A DNA stretch of 64,000 bases, from positions 3,224,001 through 3,288,000 of the forward strand of contig OY725495.1 of the NCBI GenBank assembly GCA_963281255.1, read 5' to 3'. Positions within the stretch are counted from its first letter, which is position 1, and each line of letters begins with the position of its first letter. The DNA comes from Aphrocallistes beatrix. Taxonomy: Eukaryota; Porifera; Hexactinellida; Sceptrulophora; Aphrocallistidae. Position numbers and translations under genes: made by a program. The notes below the pieces were generated by a model, which was not told the DNA's origin, made no database searches, and saw nothing but the letters and a program-made list of their open reading frames with translations. Shown here one piece after another: positions 41,741 through 52,117 of the stretch.

Positions 41741-42975
41741 CTGATTGTAATGAGATGCAGTAGTGTAGGAGCCCAAATTTGATATTTATTGTCCTATATG
41801 TAATTACATATACATTATATGCATATCGCAACACTATGTCTATTACAACGTTGTATATGCCAATCATTAGTTGGAGAGCTTGTCTTGCCTCCTGAGGCAT
41901 CCCAAAGACTTTTATTTGTCACTTACATTGAGGGCATGAGCTTTCAATAGAATGTTAGCTAAAGTAGTACATGCAGCCTTACTATCTACAAAGGATAACA
42001 GCTCAGCAAAATGTAAGCGGCAACGCATTTAGCCTGGTCATGCAAATTATAGGTATTGTGTACACAGTAAGGCTGCATGTACTACTTTAGCTAACATTAT
42101 ATTGAAAGCTCATGTTCTCAATGTAAGTGACAAAGAAAAGTCTTTGGGATGCCTCAGGAGGCAAGACAAGCTCTCCAACTAATGATTGGCATATACAACG
42201 TTGTAATAGACATAGTGTTGTGATATGCATATAATGTATATGTAATTACATATAGGACAATAAATATCAAATTTGGGCTCCTACACTACTGCATCTCATT
42301 ACAATCAGCCATCTCTCACCGTTTATTAGTTAGACAGAATAATTGGGCAAACATTACCAAAATTCACCCAATTAACCTTGTATTATGACCTTTGGACCTT
42401 TAAGATGACACCAGGCGGTATTGAAAATTGCGCTATTGAACTCACCGTCCTCAAAATCCCCTATATGGACCCGAGATCGTGTCTCTAGCCCTTCTAGAAG
42501 TCGTTTTAGCCCAGGACACAAGTTAATCCTTCAGACTCAAAGTACAAACCCCGAGCATGGGAGGCTTCAGTTCTTCTCTAAAGAAGTCAATAATATGACC
42601 ATATATGGATGTGTGAAAACCGCAAAAATAAAAAAAACTAGAAGCATTTAGGATAAGTCGATATGCTCAATTGATTCTTTATATATGACCTCCTATTCAA
42701 TAATAATACATTTCCCATGTCTAACGTTAACCAATTCCAAGTTATCAACATTATTACCATATACGGAAAGGTGTGAAAACCGCAAAACTCAAGAACCACA
42801 AATATTTCAAGTATGCCAATGTGACCAATGAATTCACCATATGTGACTTCCTATTCAACAATAATACATTTCTCACTGAAATAACGACTAGTTATAGTGA
42901 TAGGCAATAGACTCAAGTTACAGGACCCGAGTATGAGACCCTCCAGTCCTTAGTTAAAGGAGTCTATGCTTTAAA
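41741..42975. repeat. Inverted plus direct copy of the 17.76-18.72 kb block
   Basis: 41741-42060 is the reverse complement of about 17775-18090. From ~42066 the sequence runs in direct orientation and follows 17845-18720 to ~42975, where both run into 7TM relics (of different subtypes). The two halves form a partial palindrome around 42063. Confidence 0.75.
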
Positions 42976-43245
42976 GTGTATGTAACAGGGTGCAAATATC
43001 AAATATTTTAAAAATTGGGATATTAAAAATTCTATAACACAAAGTGCATAGAAGAAGAGAGAAACTAGAGATAAGATACGAAATATGATAAAATATGTAT
43101 GCTGTCAATTGCTGATTATAGAATGCATTGTTGTTTGTATAGAGTAGGATGTCTTAGATTGGACCTTAGTACACTAGATGGGATGTATGTATCTCTCACG
43201 AGCAGAATCCAGTTAGCTAGGAGGATAATAGGGATGATGGAAAAC
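42965..43245 (-). pseudogene. Fragment of a subtype C 7TM gene
   Basis: About 280 bases closely match 49215-49490 of the gene 48984-50105 (part of the TM5-TM7 region). A 2-base loss near 'gatgtcttagattgg' and other indels break the frame. Confidence 0.8.
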
Positions 43246-43672
43246 GTTTAAAATCTATGATATACCAATGAATACGTAGATCATAATGAGTAATTTGATC
43301 TAGAGTTAAACCTTAAATTACCTGGGATCATTTCTAATTGGGATAACGACCGTTCGATGCGGACAATTCGATACAATGACATTAATGCCACTGTCGGATG
43401 CTGCCATCCAAAGCAGGCCAAATACATCGCTGGTGGAAAACCTGCAGAACGGTATATAAACCGTCACCATGAAGAATGTTTAAAAAATTTGGTCAGAGAT
43501 TACTTTAATCGCCCAATTATGGAGTTTTACGTGGTATTGCTCATCACATGAGCTTTGATTCATTCACCACTTTATTATGTTCTTTCTTTTTGCTAAATTT
43601 TCATTCTTTACACAGTCTTAGTCATCCATCTTATTCAATTAAACAATCACACTTTTGCTAAATTTGTACATA
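43246..43672. other. Unrecognised stretch with a 64-residue open frame
   Basis: A + strand frame at 43357-43551 (MRTIRYNDINATVGCCHPKQ...) is open for 64 codons, but I recognise no family and see no neighbouring exon. It may be chance or a transposon piece. The first bases match the 7TM upstream region (aatgaatacgtagatcataatgag). Confidence 0.3.
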
Positions 43673-43764
43673 CAGTAAAGTCGACCTCGTTTAATCGGGA
43701 CAAACTTCGTTTAATTGATACAAAATTCTGGAACGAGGGTGTCCCGATTAAGCTGAGTCGACTG
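43673..43764. mobile_element. 92-bp pogo-like miniature element
   Basis: The ends CAGTAAAGTCGACCTCGTTT and the inverted cccgattaagctgagtcgactg have TA on both sides. The words 'tttaatcgggaca' are repeated inside. Confidence 0.75.
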
Positions 43765-44286
43765 TACTCTTTCATTGTCATTGTATCGAATTGTTATCCC
43801 TTTCTAATTATAGCAAAGACCCCACACTTTTAAGGTTTCTCCGCCCAAAATGACTTAACCGGAAATGAGTTAACAAAGGTCTAGCGCTATTTAAGAGTTA
43901 TAAGCAGTTTTAAATATCAAATTTTCTCGTTAGAAAACAAGATGAATTCACTGATGAAATGTTAGACCACTCAATATTATATTATTCTGTAGACTTGATA
44001 ATGATGATTGTAGCCGACACAGCAAAATGTCAAATAATATTTGTCAGTAAAGATATCTTTGCAATTGTTTACAGTTTAGTAGTAATTATTAGTTGTAATT
44101 ATTTTTGACATTACAGCATTATAGTTTTTTTTACTACAGTTGGATTGTCAGCAAGATCGTACAATAACATATAATTTAAGGACATTTTCCAGAATATTGT
44201 ATAAAGTTTGCATTTTACACTCGTTTTGATTACAATTATTGCATTGTTTATATTTCTTATGTCGAATCTAGACAATTGGTCAGAGC

Positions 44287-45468
44287 ATGTGTGCAAAAAG
44301 TTGGATAAATAGGAACGTAGATACAATAAAACAAAGACTTAACATGGCGGTGAATTACAACACAGTATCTGCTTTTATCAAGTTTCAAAAAGGCGCTGGC
44401 ATTTCATTGGACATCGTGTTCGTATCGTTGACTTTGCTATGGGCCGTGTACTTCCTCAACAAGATAGTGACTTGTTTCAGGTTGCATAAGACACATTTAC
44501 TTGAAGAAAATCCCGATTCTGCAAGGAAGTACAAGTGTGACATGGTGAAATACGTGTTCTTGTTGCTTATCAACATAACTGAATGTGGTTACTTACAATT
44601 ATATGGGATAGGTTCAATAATACCTTCCGAGCACTTGTACTGGATCAGACCTATGCTACCTCAATGCTCCATAGAGTTGATACACGCACATTTCTTCGAC
44701 ATTAACCTAATCCTTGAGAATCCTCTCAAAGCTTTCTTCACTGCATTGGGACAGGTTGGGTTGCTGTTCAATCTAGCATTCATCACCTGCCTCATGCATT
44801 ACCTGCACATTATATTCCATTCCATTCCTTTGAACCCGTTCACGTTCATTCGGCGTTTCCTCTCATTTACATCCATCTTGTCCCTTTTTCTCGTCATTGC
44901 TGGGACTCTCCCTCAACTCATTCTTTTCGCTAAGCTCGTTGAACCTCTGGTAGAGCTGGCCTTCTTCCTTATATGGTGCAAATACTCCCTCAGGTTCTAT
45001 CAGACGCTGAAGTGGCGCACCAGAGAGTTCAGCATTCGTAAACCTTACTTGGTCAAAGAGTCTGTTAAGAACTGCCGCCAGTTCGCAGTGGTGACGTGTT
45101 GTATGGGTATAGGGATGTTCTTATTCGTTGTTGCCAATTTTATAATCCAATATCTCTTCCTTATCTCAGTGGTGCTGTTCTATGGTCCCTGTCTCTTCAA
45201 CTACCTTTACGGCACCCCTTACTATCTGCCCCCTCTCGTGTCAGACAGACAGATAGAGACACTGCTCTACTCCTATACCATTAAAGTTTATGTTACCACC
45301 GTACTTTTAGGTATCGCAATTTTTGTCATCTTCTCTCAATTTTTCGCAGCTAGTGCTGTGTACTTCAAAATGATTTTGAGTGAGAAGTTGAGGATGCGTT
45401 ATACTAGAAAATTTGACACCAAGTCTATACCCTCATTGAGGAGGCATCTCTTAAAATACCAAAAATAA
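44287..45468 (+). CDS. Orphan 7TM receptor-like protein, subtype A copy 2
   Basis: 393 residues, about 90% like copy 1 (14281-15444) by eye, with the same seven hydrophobic segments and C-tail LRRHLLKYQK. The ATG that starts copies 1 and 3 is ATA here (Ile7 in 'SWINRN'). The frame opens six codons earlier at another ATG, or translation may begin at the Met of 'RLNMAVNY', which all three copies keep. The reading frame has stayed open for the whole length despite many substitutions, which suggests selection. Function unknown, receptor-like by topology only. Confidence 0.8.
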   Translation: MCAKSWINRNVDTIKQRLNMAVNYNTVSAFIKFQKGAGISLDIVFVSLTLLWAVYFLNKIVTCFRLHKTHLLEENPDSARKYKCDMVKYVFLLLINITECGYLQLYGIGSIIPSEHLYWIRPMLPQCSIELIHAHFFDINLILENPLKAFFTALGQVGLLFNLAFITCLMHYLHIIFHSIPLNPFTFIRRFLSFTSILSLFLVIAGTLPQLILFAKLVEPLVELAFFLIWCKYSLRFYQTLKWRTREFSIRKPYLVKESVKNCRQFAVVTCCMGIGMFLFVVANFIIQYLFLISVVLFYGPCLFNYLYGTPYYLPPLVSDRQIETLLYSYTIKVYVTTVLLGIAIFVIFSQFFAASAVYFKMILSEKLRMRYTRKFDTKSIPSLRRHLLKYQK

Positions 45469-45651
45469 CCAATATTTGATCTGTTTTCATTGTCTGAATG
45501 AGTGTCCAATTATTTTATGTCTGGTGTTTTTTGTTTTATTTCAAATATTGTATGATGATAGTTAACAATGTATTAATAATTTCTTGGTTAATTAATCTTA
45601 GTTGATATATATATATGTGATTTCCAAAAATTTAAATCTTAAATTGAACTA

Positions 45652-45825
45652 CAGTCGACTCTCGTTAGTACGTACACCAAGGGACCATCAAAATATGTAC
45701 GTCTTATCCGGAGTTCGTACTAACCAAAGTATTTTGTATGTACTTTAGTATATAGGGGATTTAAAAAGTGTACCTCTTATCCGGAGTTACGTCTTATCCG
45801 TGTTCGTACTAACGAGAGTCTACTG
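45652..45825. mobile_element. Pogo-like miniature element, 174 bp
   Basis: The ends CAGTCGACTCTCGTTAGTAC and gtactaacgagagtctactg are TA-flanked. The words gtacgt and cttatccggagt are repeated inside. Confidence 0.8.
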
Positions 45826-46606
45826 TATATGCAATTAGAGGATTATCTGTGTAATGTCTGGAGGCTGACTGCCTGAGAAGGGTAGAGGCAAACTGGAGTA
45901 TCTTCTCCATACTTTTAACTACGGTTTATTCTTTATATAGAAGTTCCGTTCTACGGAACTGAGTTCCATATAAGGATTCCGATATGATCGGAACACACTA
46001 AACCAAGTTGGGCTCATGGCCACCTAAAATGTCCCTAGTTGTATTTATGGTTATTGCATCGTCTGTCTGATAGTACCCCAGCCAAGGATTGGACTAGTAT
46101 CAAGAAACCTGGAACTTGCGACCCTCCATATCGGGGGGAATTCCTCAGAACAGATTGAATGGGTTCGCAATCCATATCCTGACAAACATTAGACGGTCTA
46201 GGATCAGGCTGCTCCAATGGATCGTCACTGGCTCTACACATGTGATGAGAAACTTTTCCGTCTTAAATTAACTTGAACATTGACCTGGCAAAATCTAAAA
46301 TGGAGGATGCATGAAATTAATAATTTGAGGTTAAGATGTACGTGTGCAAAATCCCTCTCCAAATTTTACTCGGAATTATCGTACAACTATGCACTCTCAA
46401 AAACCTTCATCAAATCTCCCAAATTCTGCTCCCCTGCCCCCCTCCCCCTCTGGCGCTTGTCTCTACAGAAGATATTATTAGTATTCAACACAGTCGTATA
46501 TCTCATATGATATTATATGGAAGGATTGCCCACATAACTTCCAAATGTGAGATACGTTTAGTATTGTGAATTCCAAAGGTTGAACTATCTGAAAATTCTC
46601 CAGATA

Positions 46607-46653
46607 CAGTAGAACGTAAGTTATCCGAACTTCGGATAACTGACGTCCTACTG
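46607..46653. mobile_element. 47-bp micro-element, all terminal repeat
   Basis: CAGTAGAACGTAAGTTATCC... pairs with its right half at 21 of 23 positions, leaving a loop of one or a few bases. TA lies on both sides. It has the same end type as the pogo-like elements at 45652 and 43673. Confidence 0.7.
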
Positions 46654-47586
46654 TACTCCATGGTAATTCTGGATGGTATCCCTAGTTCCATAGTGTAATC
46701 GGGTTCATGAACGGAGTGGTCAATGTAAAAGAACACAAAGTTAGTATTTCAATAATACTCATGGTTCTATTCTTGTTTCAATACAAAGCAATGGCAGAAC
46801 AAGAGTACGTGGAAAGAGGAGATAATCTTATTTGCTAAACTTCTCAAACATAACAATTCAAACTTAGTTTATTAATAATAAGTTTAGACTAACTTTAAGT
46901 CAAAACTAAGCATAAAATTTGTTTGAAACTAAGTCTTTGAAATTAAGATTGTAAGCAGAAACTAGACAGAATCTACGTAGGTTGAAACTTAGTTTTGAAC
47001 TAAAACTGAGTTTGATTTTAGTTTTTAGTTCTAATCAGACAAAATACTTTTTACGGTCTGAAAAGAAACATTGAAACGTAGCTAATCTCCTCAATCCAAA
47101 AACAGTTTAAATATTCATATTTTTTTGTTAAAATTCCTGTGCATAGACACACATTTAGAACTATGGTGGATTAAGGGGATGTTATTCAAATTATGACATA
47201 GCATGTCACAATTACACTAGAACTCAGTTAGTACGTACTTACAAGTATTTCTCTGAAGCAAAATGCATTAAAATATATAGATTCCTATGTAAGATCACAA
47301 CTCGTTTAGTACGTACTTTTTCCGTTTCCCGGAGGGGTACGTCTTATCCGAGTTCAACTCTATATACATTGATCAGAAGCTCCCAAGGCTGCCGTGGAAT
47401 GGGAATTTCAACACAATTCCTATCCCATTCCCAAACAAGATTTCTGTGGGAATACCCACATATTCTAAAATTTGGGAATACGCATATGTTTAAAGATTCC
47501 CATCCCATATGGGAATACACAGAATCGCATTCCCACTGGAACCCTGGAAGGTAAATCGGCCAATAGATCACATTAAGTGTGAAGTG
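46654..47586. other. Non-coding region with diffuse repeats
   Basis: 46840-47060 is rich in 'aaactaagt' words, recalling the foldback at 13020-13715. 47213-47362 has pogo-like ends (cactagaactcagttagtac / gacgtcttatccgagttcaac type) around gtacgtac words. 47400-47540 repeats 'cccattcccac/gtgggaatac'. No gene was recognised. Confidence 0.4.
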
Positions 47587-48112
47587 CAGGGCCGTAGACA
47601 AGGGGGGGCTTGGGGGCTTAAGCCCCCCCAGTTTTTTTACCATCAGTTAGGGTTTATTCAAGACAACCCATCATTGGTGGGGCTATCCCCTCAAAAAAAT
47701 TAGGTTCTCCCCTGGCTTGAATTACATTTGTAATCCCTCCGCCTGATGTTGGTGAAAAATTGGATAACCAATCTCTTGATTTAATTCTATACCGGGAGTT
47801 TTCTCGTCCTCCATAATAGAAACATCCGGAAGTTGAGATTTCTTAAGTCAGGTGAGTATTGACATTGTGCACGAATTATAGAGCTTGTGTCAAAACCAAA
47901 AACTTAGAAGTATGTATATATGTATTCGATTTAGATATAAAAACAAACACAATTGAATAATTAAAATGTAGTAATTTTAAAAAGGTTAATGTCCAGGATA
48001 GTCTAAAAAATCGACAATTAAAATATTCAATAAATAAAATGGCAAATATAAATATAACTTCCACATCGATTTTTAAAGCCTCCCCACTTTCCAAAAGTTG
48101 TCTACGGCCCTG
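47587..48112. mobile_element. hAT-like element, 526 bp
   Basis: The ends CAGGGCCGTAGACAA and ttgtctacggccctg are flanked by the 5-bp duplication AAGTG (47582-47586, 48113-48117). ggggggcttgggggcttaag words follow the left end directly. Minor open frames inside have no family resemblance. Confidence 0.85.
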
Positions 48113-48165
48113 AAGTGGTATGCTTGAGACTAAAAAGTGGTTAGTTTGAAACCAGCCCGATCCTA

Positions 48166-48431
48166 CAAATGGTCCCTTTTGAGGCTAAATTGGTCAAAAG
48201 TTGTCAGGTTGAAACTGGAACGGTGGCTACATCCCTGCATAACCGTACGAGTTAATCCATTGCAATCAGGATGAATAGCCGTCCACTCTTGATCGAAGAA
48301 TGCATGTACGTTTGAACATCGTACATCTACCATATCAATAGAGACAGTAATGTAGTACATCTTCTCAAATGCCTCATACCACACAGCACTGTATAGACAA
48401 GTGTGATGGTAATGGCTGAATAGGACATTTC
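48166..48431 (-). other. Candidate terminal exon of an unknown gene
   Basis: On the minus strand a strong acceptor (ttactacaattcctctttcag) precedes an open frame of ~86 codons, starting NVLFSHYHHTCLYS and including VWYEAFEKMYYITVSIDM and CNGLTRTVMQGC, to a stop near 48163. No upstream exon was identified and no family is recognised. Confidence 0.3.
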
Positions 48432-48499
48432 CTGAAAGAGGAATTGTAGTAAAAAATTCAGATTGTAAATAGATGAATTCAACAATATTAATCAACTGA

Positions 48500-48983
48500 T
48501 AAAAAATCTAGCACTGTTTTTGGGGGAGATGTAGTGTCTAGGAAATTTACTTAATTTGCATTATTAGCAAAACACTTTTGAACCATTTTTCTTCCAAATA
48601 TGGTCAAATCTAGCTTAAGGCCAGTACTGGTCGCTGACGCTAATTTTTTTTGAAATTTTCGATTTGAAGTTTTGTGTATTTTTAAGTTAATACGTATATG
48701 TATTCTTAATATTCGTGCGAAACAGCTTTTGAAAATTCAAAGTATTTTTACTGTTATGTCACCTTTAGTAGGTGCTAAATTTCCAATTCAATGGGTAAAT
48801 ATTTACTCTACAAAACAACTTAAAAAGGGATTCTTAAACACAACAGCCATAAAATGTTTATAAGTACAAATAATTGTTCTCTAGATTATTTTCAATATTT
48901 GATGTGATCAAATTAAATTCCTGTAAAATAGGTAAAAATATGCCATTTATTTAGTTCAATGCTTTTATCTGTAGAATATCTTT
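48500..48983. other. 3' flank of the subtype C 7TM gene
   Basis: Bases ~48770-48845 are an inverted copy of 10790-10840 (gtaaatatttactctacaaa, aacttaaaaaggga). Nothing else was recognised. Confidence 0.4.
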
Positions 48984-50105
48984 TTAGAGATATTTCTTTA
49001 TGAGAGGCTCAAGTTTCTCATAATTGTACCGATACTGGTCTTCCTTTTCTCTGCATCTCTTCACGAATTTTAGAATCACTGGAATGAATGTCACAGCATA
49101 TAACGGTAGGGAGAGCGTAATGCAATAGATGAATTGAAATATTGCATCAATTAATGACAAAATGTGCTTCGCGAAGTATTGGTCATTTGATTCCAGGAAC
49201 AACAATATGCTTGTGTGTTTAAAGTGTATGTAACAGGGTGCAAATATCAAATATTTTAAAAATTGGGATATTAAAAATTCTATAACACAAAGTGCATAGA
49301 AGAAGAGAGAAACTAGAGACAAGATACGAAATATGCGATAAAATGTGTATGCTGTCAATTGCTGATTGTAGAATGCATTGTTGTTTGTATAGAGTAGGAT
49401 GTCTCTTAGATTGGACCTCAGTACACGAGATAGGATGTATGTATCTCTCACGAGCAGAATCCAGTTAGCTAGGATGATAATAGGGATGATCGGAACTAAG
49501 AAAATCCAAGTGTATGGTGTGGAACAGAATACAACCAAAATGCATTGGATCGAGCACCAGATGAGATATTTGATAAGAGTGCGTTTGAAAGAATGGTTTA
49601 AATACCTAGCTACCAGATAGCGAGATAATATTGCAATGAGAATTAAGAGGTGAACTGACAACAGCAAAGAAATATTATTGACTACCAAAACTGCTGGAGA
49701 ATGAAAATTCTGAAGAAACCAATGGTAATTGAAGCATTGCAAATCTTCGATTTTATTCTTGGTGATATTTGGATGACGATGCTGTGTTGATTTTAAAATG
49801 GAAATAATTCCACCAATAACCATACTGGCTACTTCAACGAAACTGCACACAATCATTAAGATGTATTTACCGATGTGCGTCCTGAAGTTGTATAGCTTCC
49901 TCTGTTTAGAGAGTTCTTGGACACCAGAGTACAAGGGATGCAGAACTGGAGCTAGCTTACATATTCTGTATTGTCGATATAATCTCCAGCATTGTACAGC
50001 GAAGTAGACGGTCCATCCTATTATTAGAGTAGTGCTAAGGAACATCATTGGGATGATAATGACGTCAAAAACTAGATGGAATACCAGGTTTGTTGTTATA
50101 TTCAT
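48984..50105 (-). CDS. Orphan 7TM receptor-like protein, subtype C
   Basis: 373 residues, single exon. Hydrophobic segments lie at about 10-38, 80-104, 137-168, 178-202, 203-222, 256-290 and 315-345. Basic loops after TM1, TM3 and TM5 and the tail (KFVKRCREKEDQYRYNYEKLEPLIKKYL) lie inside. Similar to subtype A: TM1 ends GWTVYF..QCWRLYR (A: LWAVYF..VTCFRL), TM2 has HIGKYILMI..FVEVAS with Glu91, TM3 ends LSRYLVARYLNHSFKR. Cys124 and Cys291 match loop cysteines of A and B. 'SRY' after TM3 recalls the DRY box of class A GPCRs, but no other class A mark is seen. It lies 0.8 kb downstream of the NHL gene 50897-52117 on the same strand. A broken copy is at 42965-43245. Confidence 0.8.
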   Translation of the reverse strand: MNITTNLVFHLVFDVIIIPMMFLSTTLIIGWTVYFAVQCWRLYRQYRICKLAPVLHPLYSGVQELSKQRKLYNFRTHIGKYILMIVCSFVEVASMVIGGIISILKSTQHRHPNITKNKIEDLQCFNYHWFLQNFHSPAVLVVNNISLLLSVHLLILIAILSRYLVARYLNHSFKRTLIKYLIWCSIQCILVVFCSTPYTWIFLVPIIPIIILANWILLVRDTYILSRVLRSNLRDILLYTNNNAFYNQQLTAYTFYRIFRILSLVSLFFYALCVIEFLISQFLKYLIFAPCYIHFKHTSILLFLESNDQYFAKHILSLIDAIFQFIYCITLSLPLYAVTFIPVILKFVKRCREKEDQYRYNYEKLEPLIKKYL

Positions 50106-50896
50106 TATGTTCAGTTTGATATTTGAAGTGCTGTTATTGTTTTATAGTGAAAAGAATTTGGAATTACATTATGTGGAATTCTTTACTTTATCCTTTAACT
50201 TCTAAGCCTGCTATGCTAATAATTGTACTTTATTATACACATATGATCTGATGTATAGAATTGATAAGTGCCCTTTGTAAAGTAAGTGTTCATTTACTAA
50301 GTAGCATTGAATGCTTACGATAGGTTGTGTCATGTAATTTAATTTTGTCTCTATTTCACATGTTTCGGAAAAATTATCCATGCAAGATGTATTTATCCTA
50401 AGCTTATCTCATTCTTATCAAATTTAGTGTGCAGCAGTGGCTTGACTAGGTGCTTAAGGATCCAATTTTCTGGGGGATATGCCTGAAAATTGGCTCCTTA
50501 AGCACCTAAGACCCTATATCATTTATGTAACGTATATGATAATATCTTGATGTATCTTCGGTGTGTAATTTTACATTCACGTACAAAGCTTCATCAGAAA
50601 TATTAAAAAGAATCAAATTTGGTGCAATTCGCGCGGACGTACGGACATGCGGAAGTTACACTACTACTATACAGTATAGGCCATAAGACATCTATAGTAG
50701 AACTGTACTGAATGTTGGCTACGAGTACCAATTATATAGAACAAAGAGCAATTGAGAAGTTTCTTACTGATACATTCTTACATACTGACAATACTAAAAT
50801 GTTTGATACAAAGTCAATGTTTGATACAAAGAAAATATTACATTACATTTTCCCATTCCACTGCATTTCTTATTCTGAGCATAATAGGGGGAAAGA
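50106..50896. other. Spacer between NHL and 7TM genes
   Basis: An imperfect inverted repeat (gtgcttaaggatccaatttt / aaaattggctccttaagcac) lies at ~50450-50508. No other gene. The 5' region of the 7TM gene lies in the first part. Confidence 0.4.
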
Positions 50897-52117
50897 TCAA
50901 GCTGAAAATATTTGTAGACAGAAATTATTGTTCCCAGACACACATACGAGTTTACTATTCTGTGTTAGAGCAATCCCGTGTGGACTTTCAAACTTTCCAA
51001 CTTCACGTCCCTTCTCTCCAATAGTGTGTAGCAGGATACCTTCTGAGCTGAATACTTTGATCGAATGAGCAGCGAAGTCGCTAATTACAATGTTATCATC
51101 TTGATCAATGCAGAAAAACCCTCCCCACAGCACTTGCATTTCATCTCCTCTTGTGATGAACGACCGTATCTTTTCTCCCCCCAGTGTAAACACGTGCATA
51201 CACGGATTATCCTTTGAACTTAATACATACATTAGGTCTTGTATTATTTTCACGTGACAAGGGAACGTCATAGAAGTGTGCTTGAATGGATGCTTGAATT
51301 TGAGATTGGGGGAAAGTATAGAGATTCTGCTGTTGCCCCAGTCTGGAACATAGAGGTCTCCATTGGTGAAAAGGTATACCTGTGAAGGACCACTAAACAT
51401 CTCTTTTCCAGACCCTTTCTTCCCTACCTGCTTAACTAACTTGAAGTCTGGAAGCTTAAGGTGAAAAATGGCGTGCATGATGATATCACTAACGTAAACA
51501 TCGTCATTATGTATCGCAATCCCATGTGGGTTCCCAAATATTTCCTCTCCAAAATGACTAACATATTCTCCTTTCTCAGAGAAGATGGAGACACGTTTGT
51601 TTTCCACTTCTGTCACATAAATGTGGCCATTGGCTGGATTGATCGCCACGCCTCTCGGCTCATTTAATTCCCCAGCAGCCTTCCCTTTCACTCCAACAGC
51701 CATGACAGGCTTGAACGCGCTGTAGTCGATGGAGTCACTCTCGATTATTTCTCCCACCTTAGCGATGCAAAGTTCTAGCTCGTGTGTATCTACCTTAAAA
51801 TGAATATGTGTCTTCTTAACAGTGAGATGCAGTTCATCTAGTTTTTCTTCCAATTTTTTCACCATTTCCTGCTGTATTTTTTTCAGAGGATTCTGTTTTA
51901 ATCCTGTTTCAATTTGACGTTTTGTTGTTTTAATTTCTTCAACCATTTCTGTATATTCAGTGTCCCTTGATCGTTTGCTCATTCTCATCACATGGATGTT
52001 ATTGATAAGTTCTTTTCTCCTTCCATTCAAGAGATCAATTACTTGATCGAAGACTCGATTTAATTCCATTTCTAATGGATCGACTTTTTCGGGTAAAATG
52101 GAACTGGTTTCCTCCAT
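50897..52117 (-). CDS. Coiled-coil NHL-repeat protein (TRIM-NHL-like, no RING/B-box)
   Basis: 406 residues. Residues ~15-125 are a charged coiled coil (EMELNRVFDQVIDLLNGRRK, KKLEEKLDELHLTVKK), like the segment after the B-box in TRIM proteins. Residues ~137-406 form six NHL blades, e.g. PRGVAINPANGHIYVTE..VSIFS, PHGIAIHNDDVYVSD, DLYVPDWGNSRISILS and PHGIALTQNSKLV..LQIFS. A stop (TGA) in frame 15 bases before the ATG supports the start. RING and B-box domains are absent, so ubiquitin ligase activity is not expected; coiled-coil oligomerisation and propeller binding are likely (family knowledge). Sister of 36742-37644, and it likewise lies beside a 7TM gene. Confidence 0.88.
   Translation of the reverse strand: MEETSSILPEKVDPLEMELNRVFDQVIDLLNGRRKELINNIHVMRMSKRSRDTEYTEMVEEIKTTKRQIETGLKQNPLKKIQQEMVKKLEEKLDELHLTVKKTHIHFKVDTHELELCIAKVGEIIESDSIDYSAFKPVMAVGVKGKAAGELNEPRGVAINPANGHIYVTEVENKRVSIFSEKGEYVSHFGEEIFGNPHGIAIHNDDVYVSDIIMHAIFHLKLPDFKLVKQVGKKGSGKEMFSGPSQVYLFTNGDLYVPDWGNSRISILSPNLKFKHPFKHTSMTFPCHVKIIQDLMYVLSSKDNPCMHVFTLGGEKIRSFITRGDEMQVLWGGFFCIDQDDNIVISDFAAHSIKVFSSEGILLHTIGEKGREVGKFESPHGIALTQNSKLVCVSGNNNFCLQIFSA

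Larger units (their letters stand above)
41420..46590 (+). repeat. Segmental duplication arm B (with a 7TM gene)
   Basis: Inverted partner of 12784-15965. It includes the 7TM gene 44287-45468, 0.4 kb upstream of it and about 1.1 kb downstream. Insertions found only in this arm are the gap region and duplicated block (41541-43260), the miniature elements 43673-43764 and 45652-45825, and sequence near 46215-46330. Confidence 0.75.

Noticed and set aside
41525..41900. Open frames running through the N gap
   Set aside because: The unknown bases create artificial openness; the flanks are non-coding repeat sequence.
48984..50105. Assignment of the 7TM proteins to rhodopsin-class GPCRs on the basis of 'SRY' after TM3
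   Set aside because: The motif is absent from subtypes A and B, and no NPxxY, CWxP or TM3-ECL2 cysteine pattern is visible.
50897..52117. TRIM E3 ubiquitin ligase
   Set aside because: Coiled coil and NHL propeller fit, but RING and B-box zinc ligands are absent and an in-frame stop precedes the start codon.
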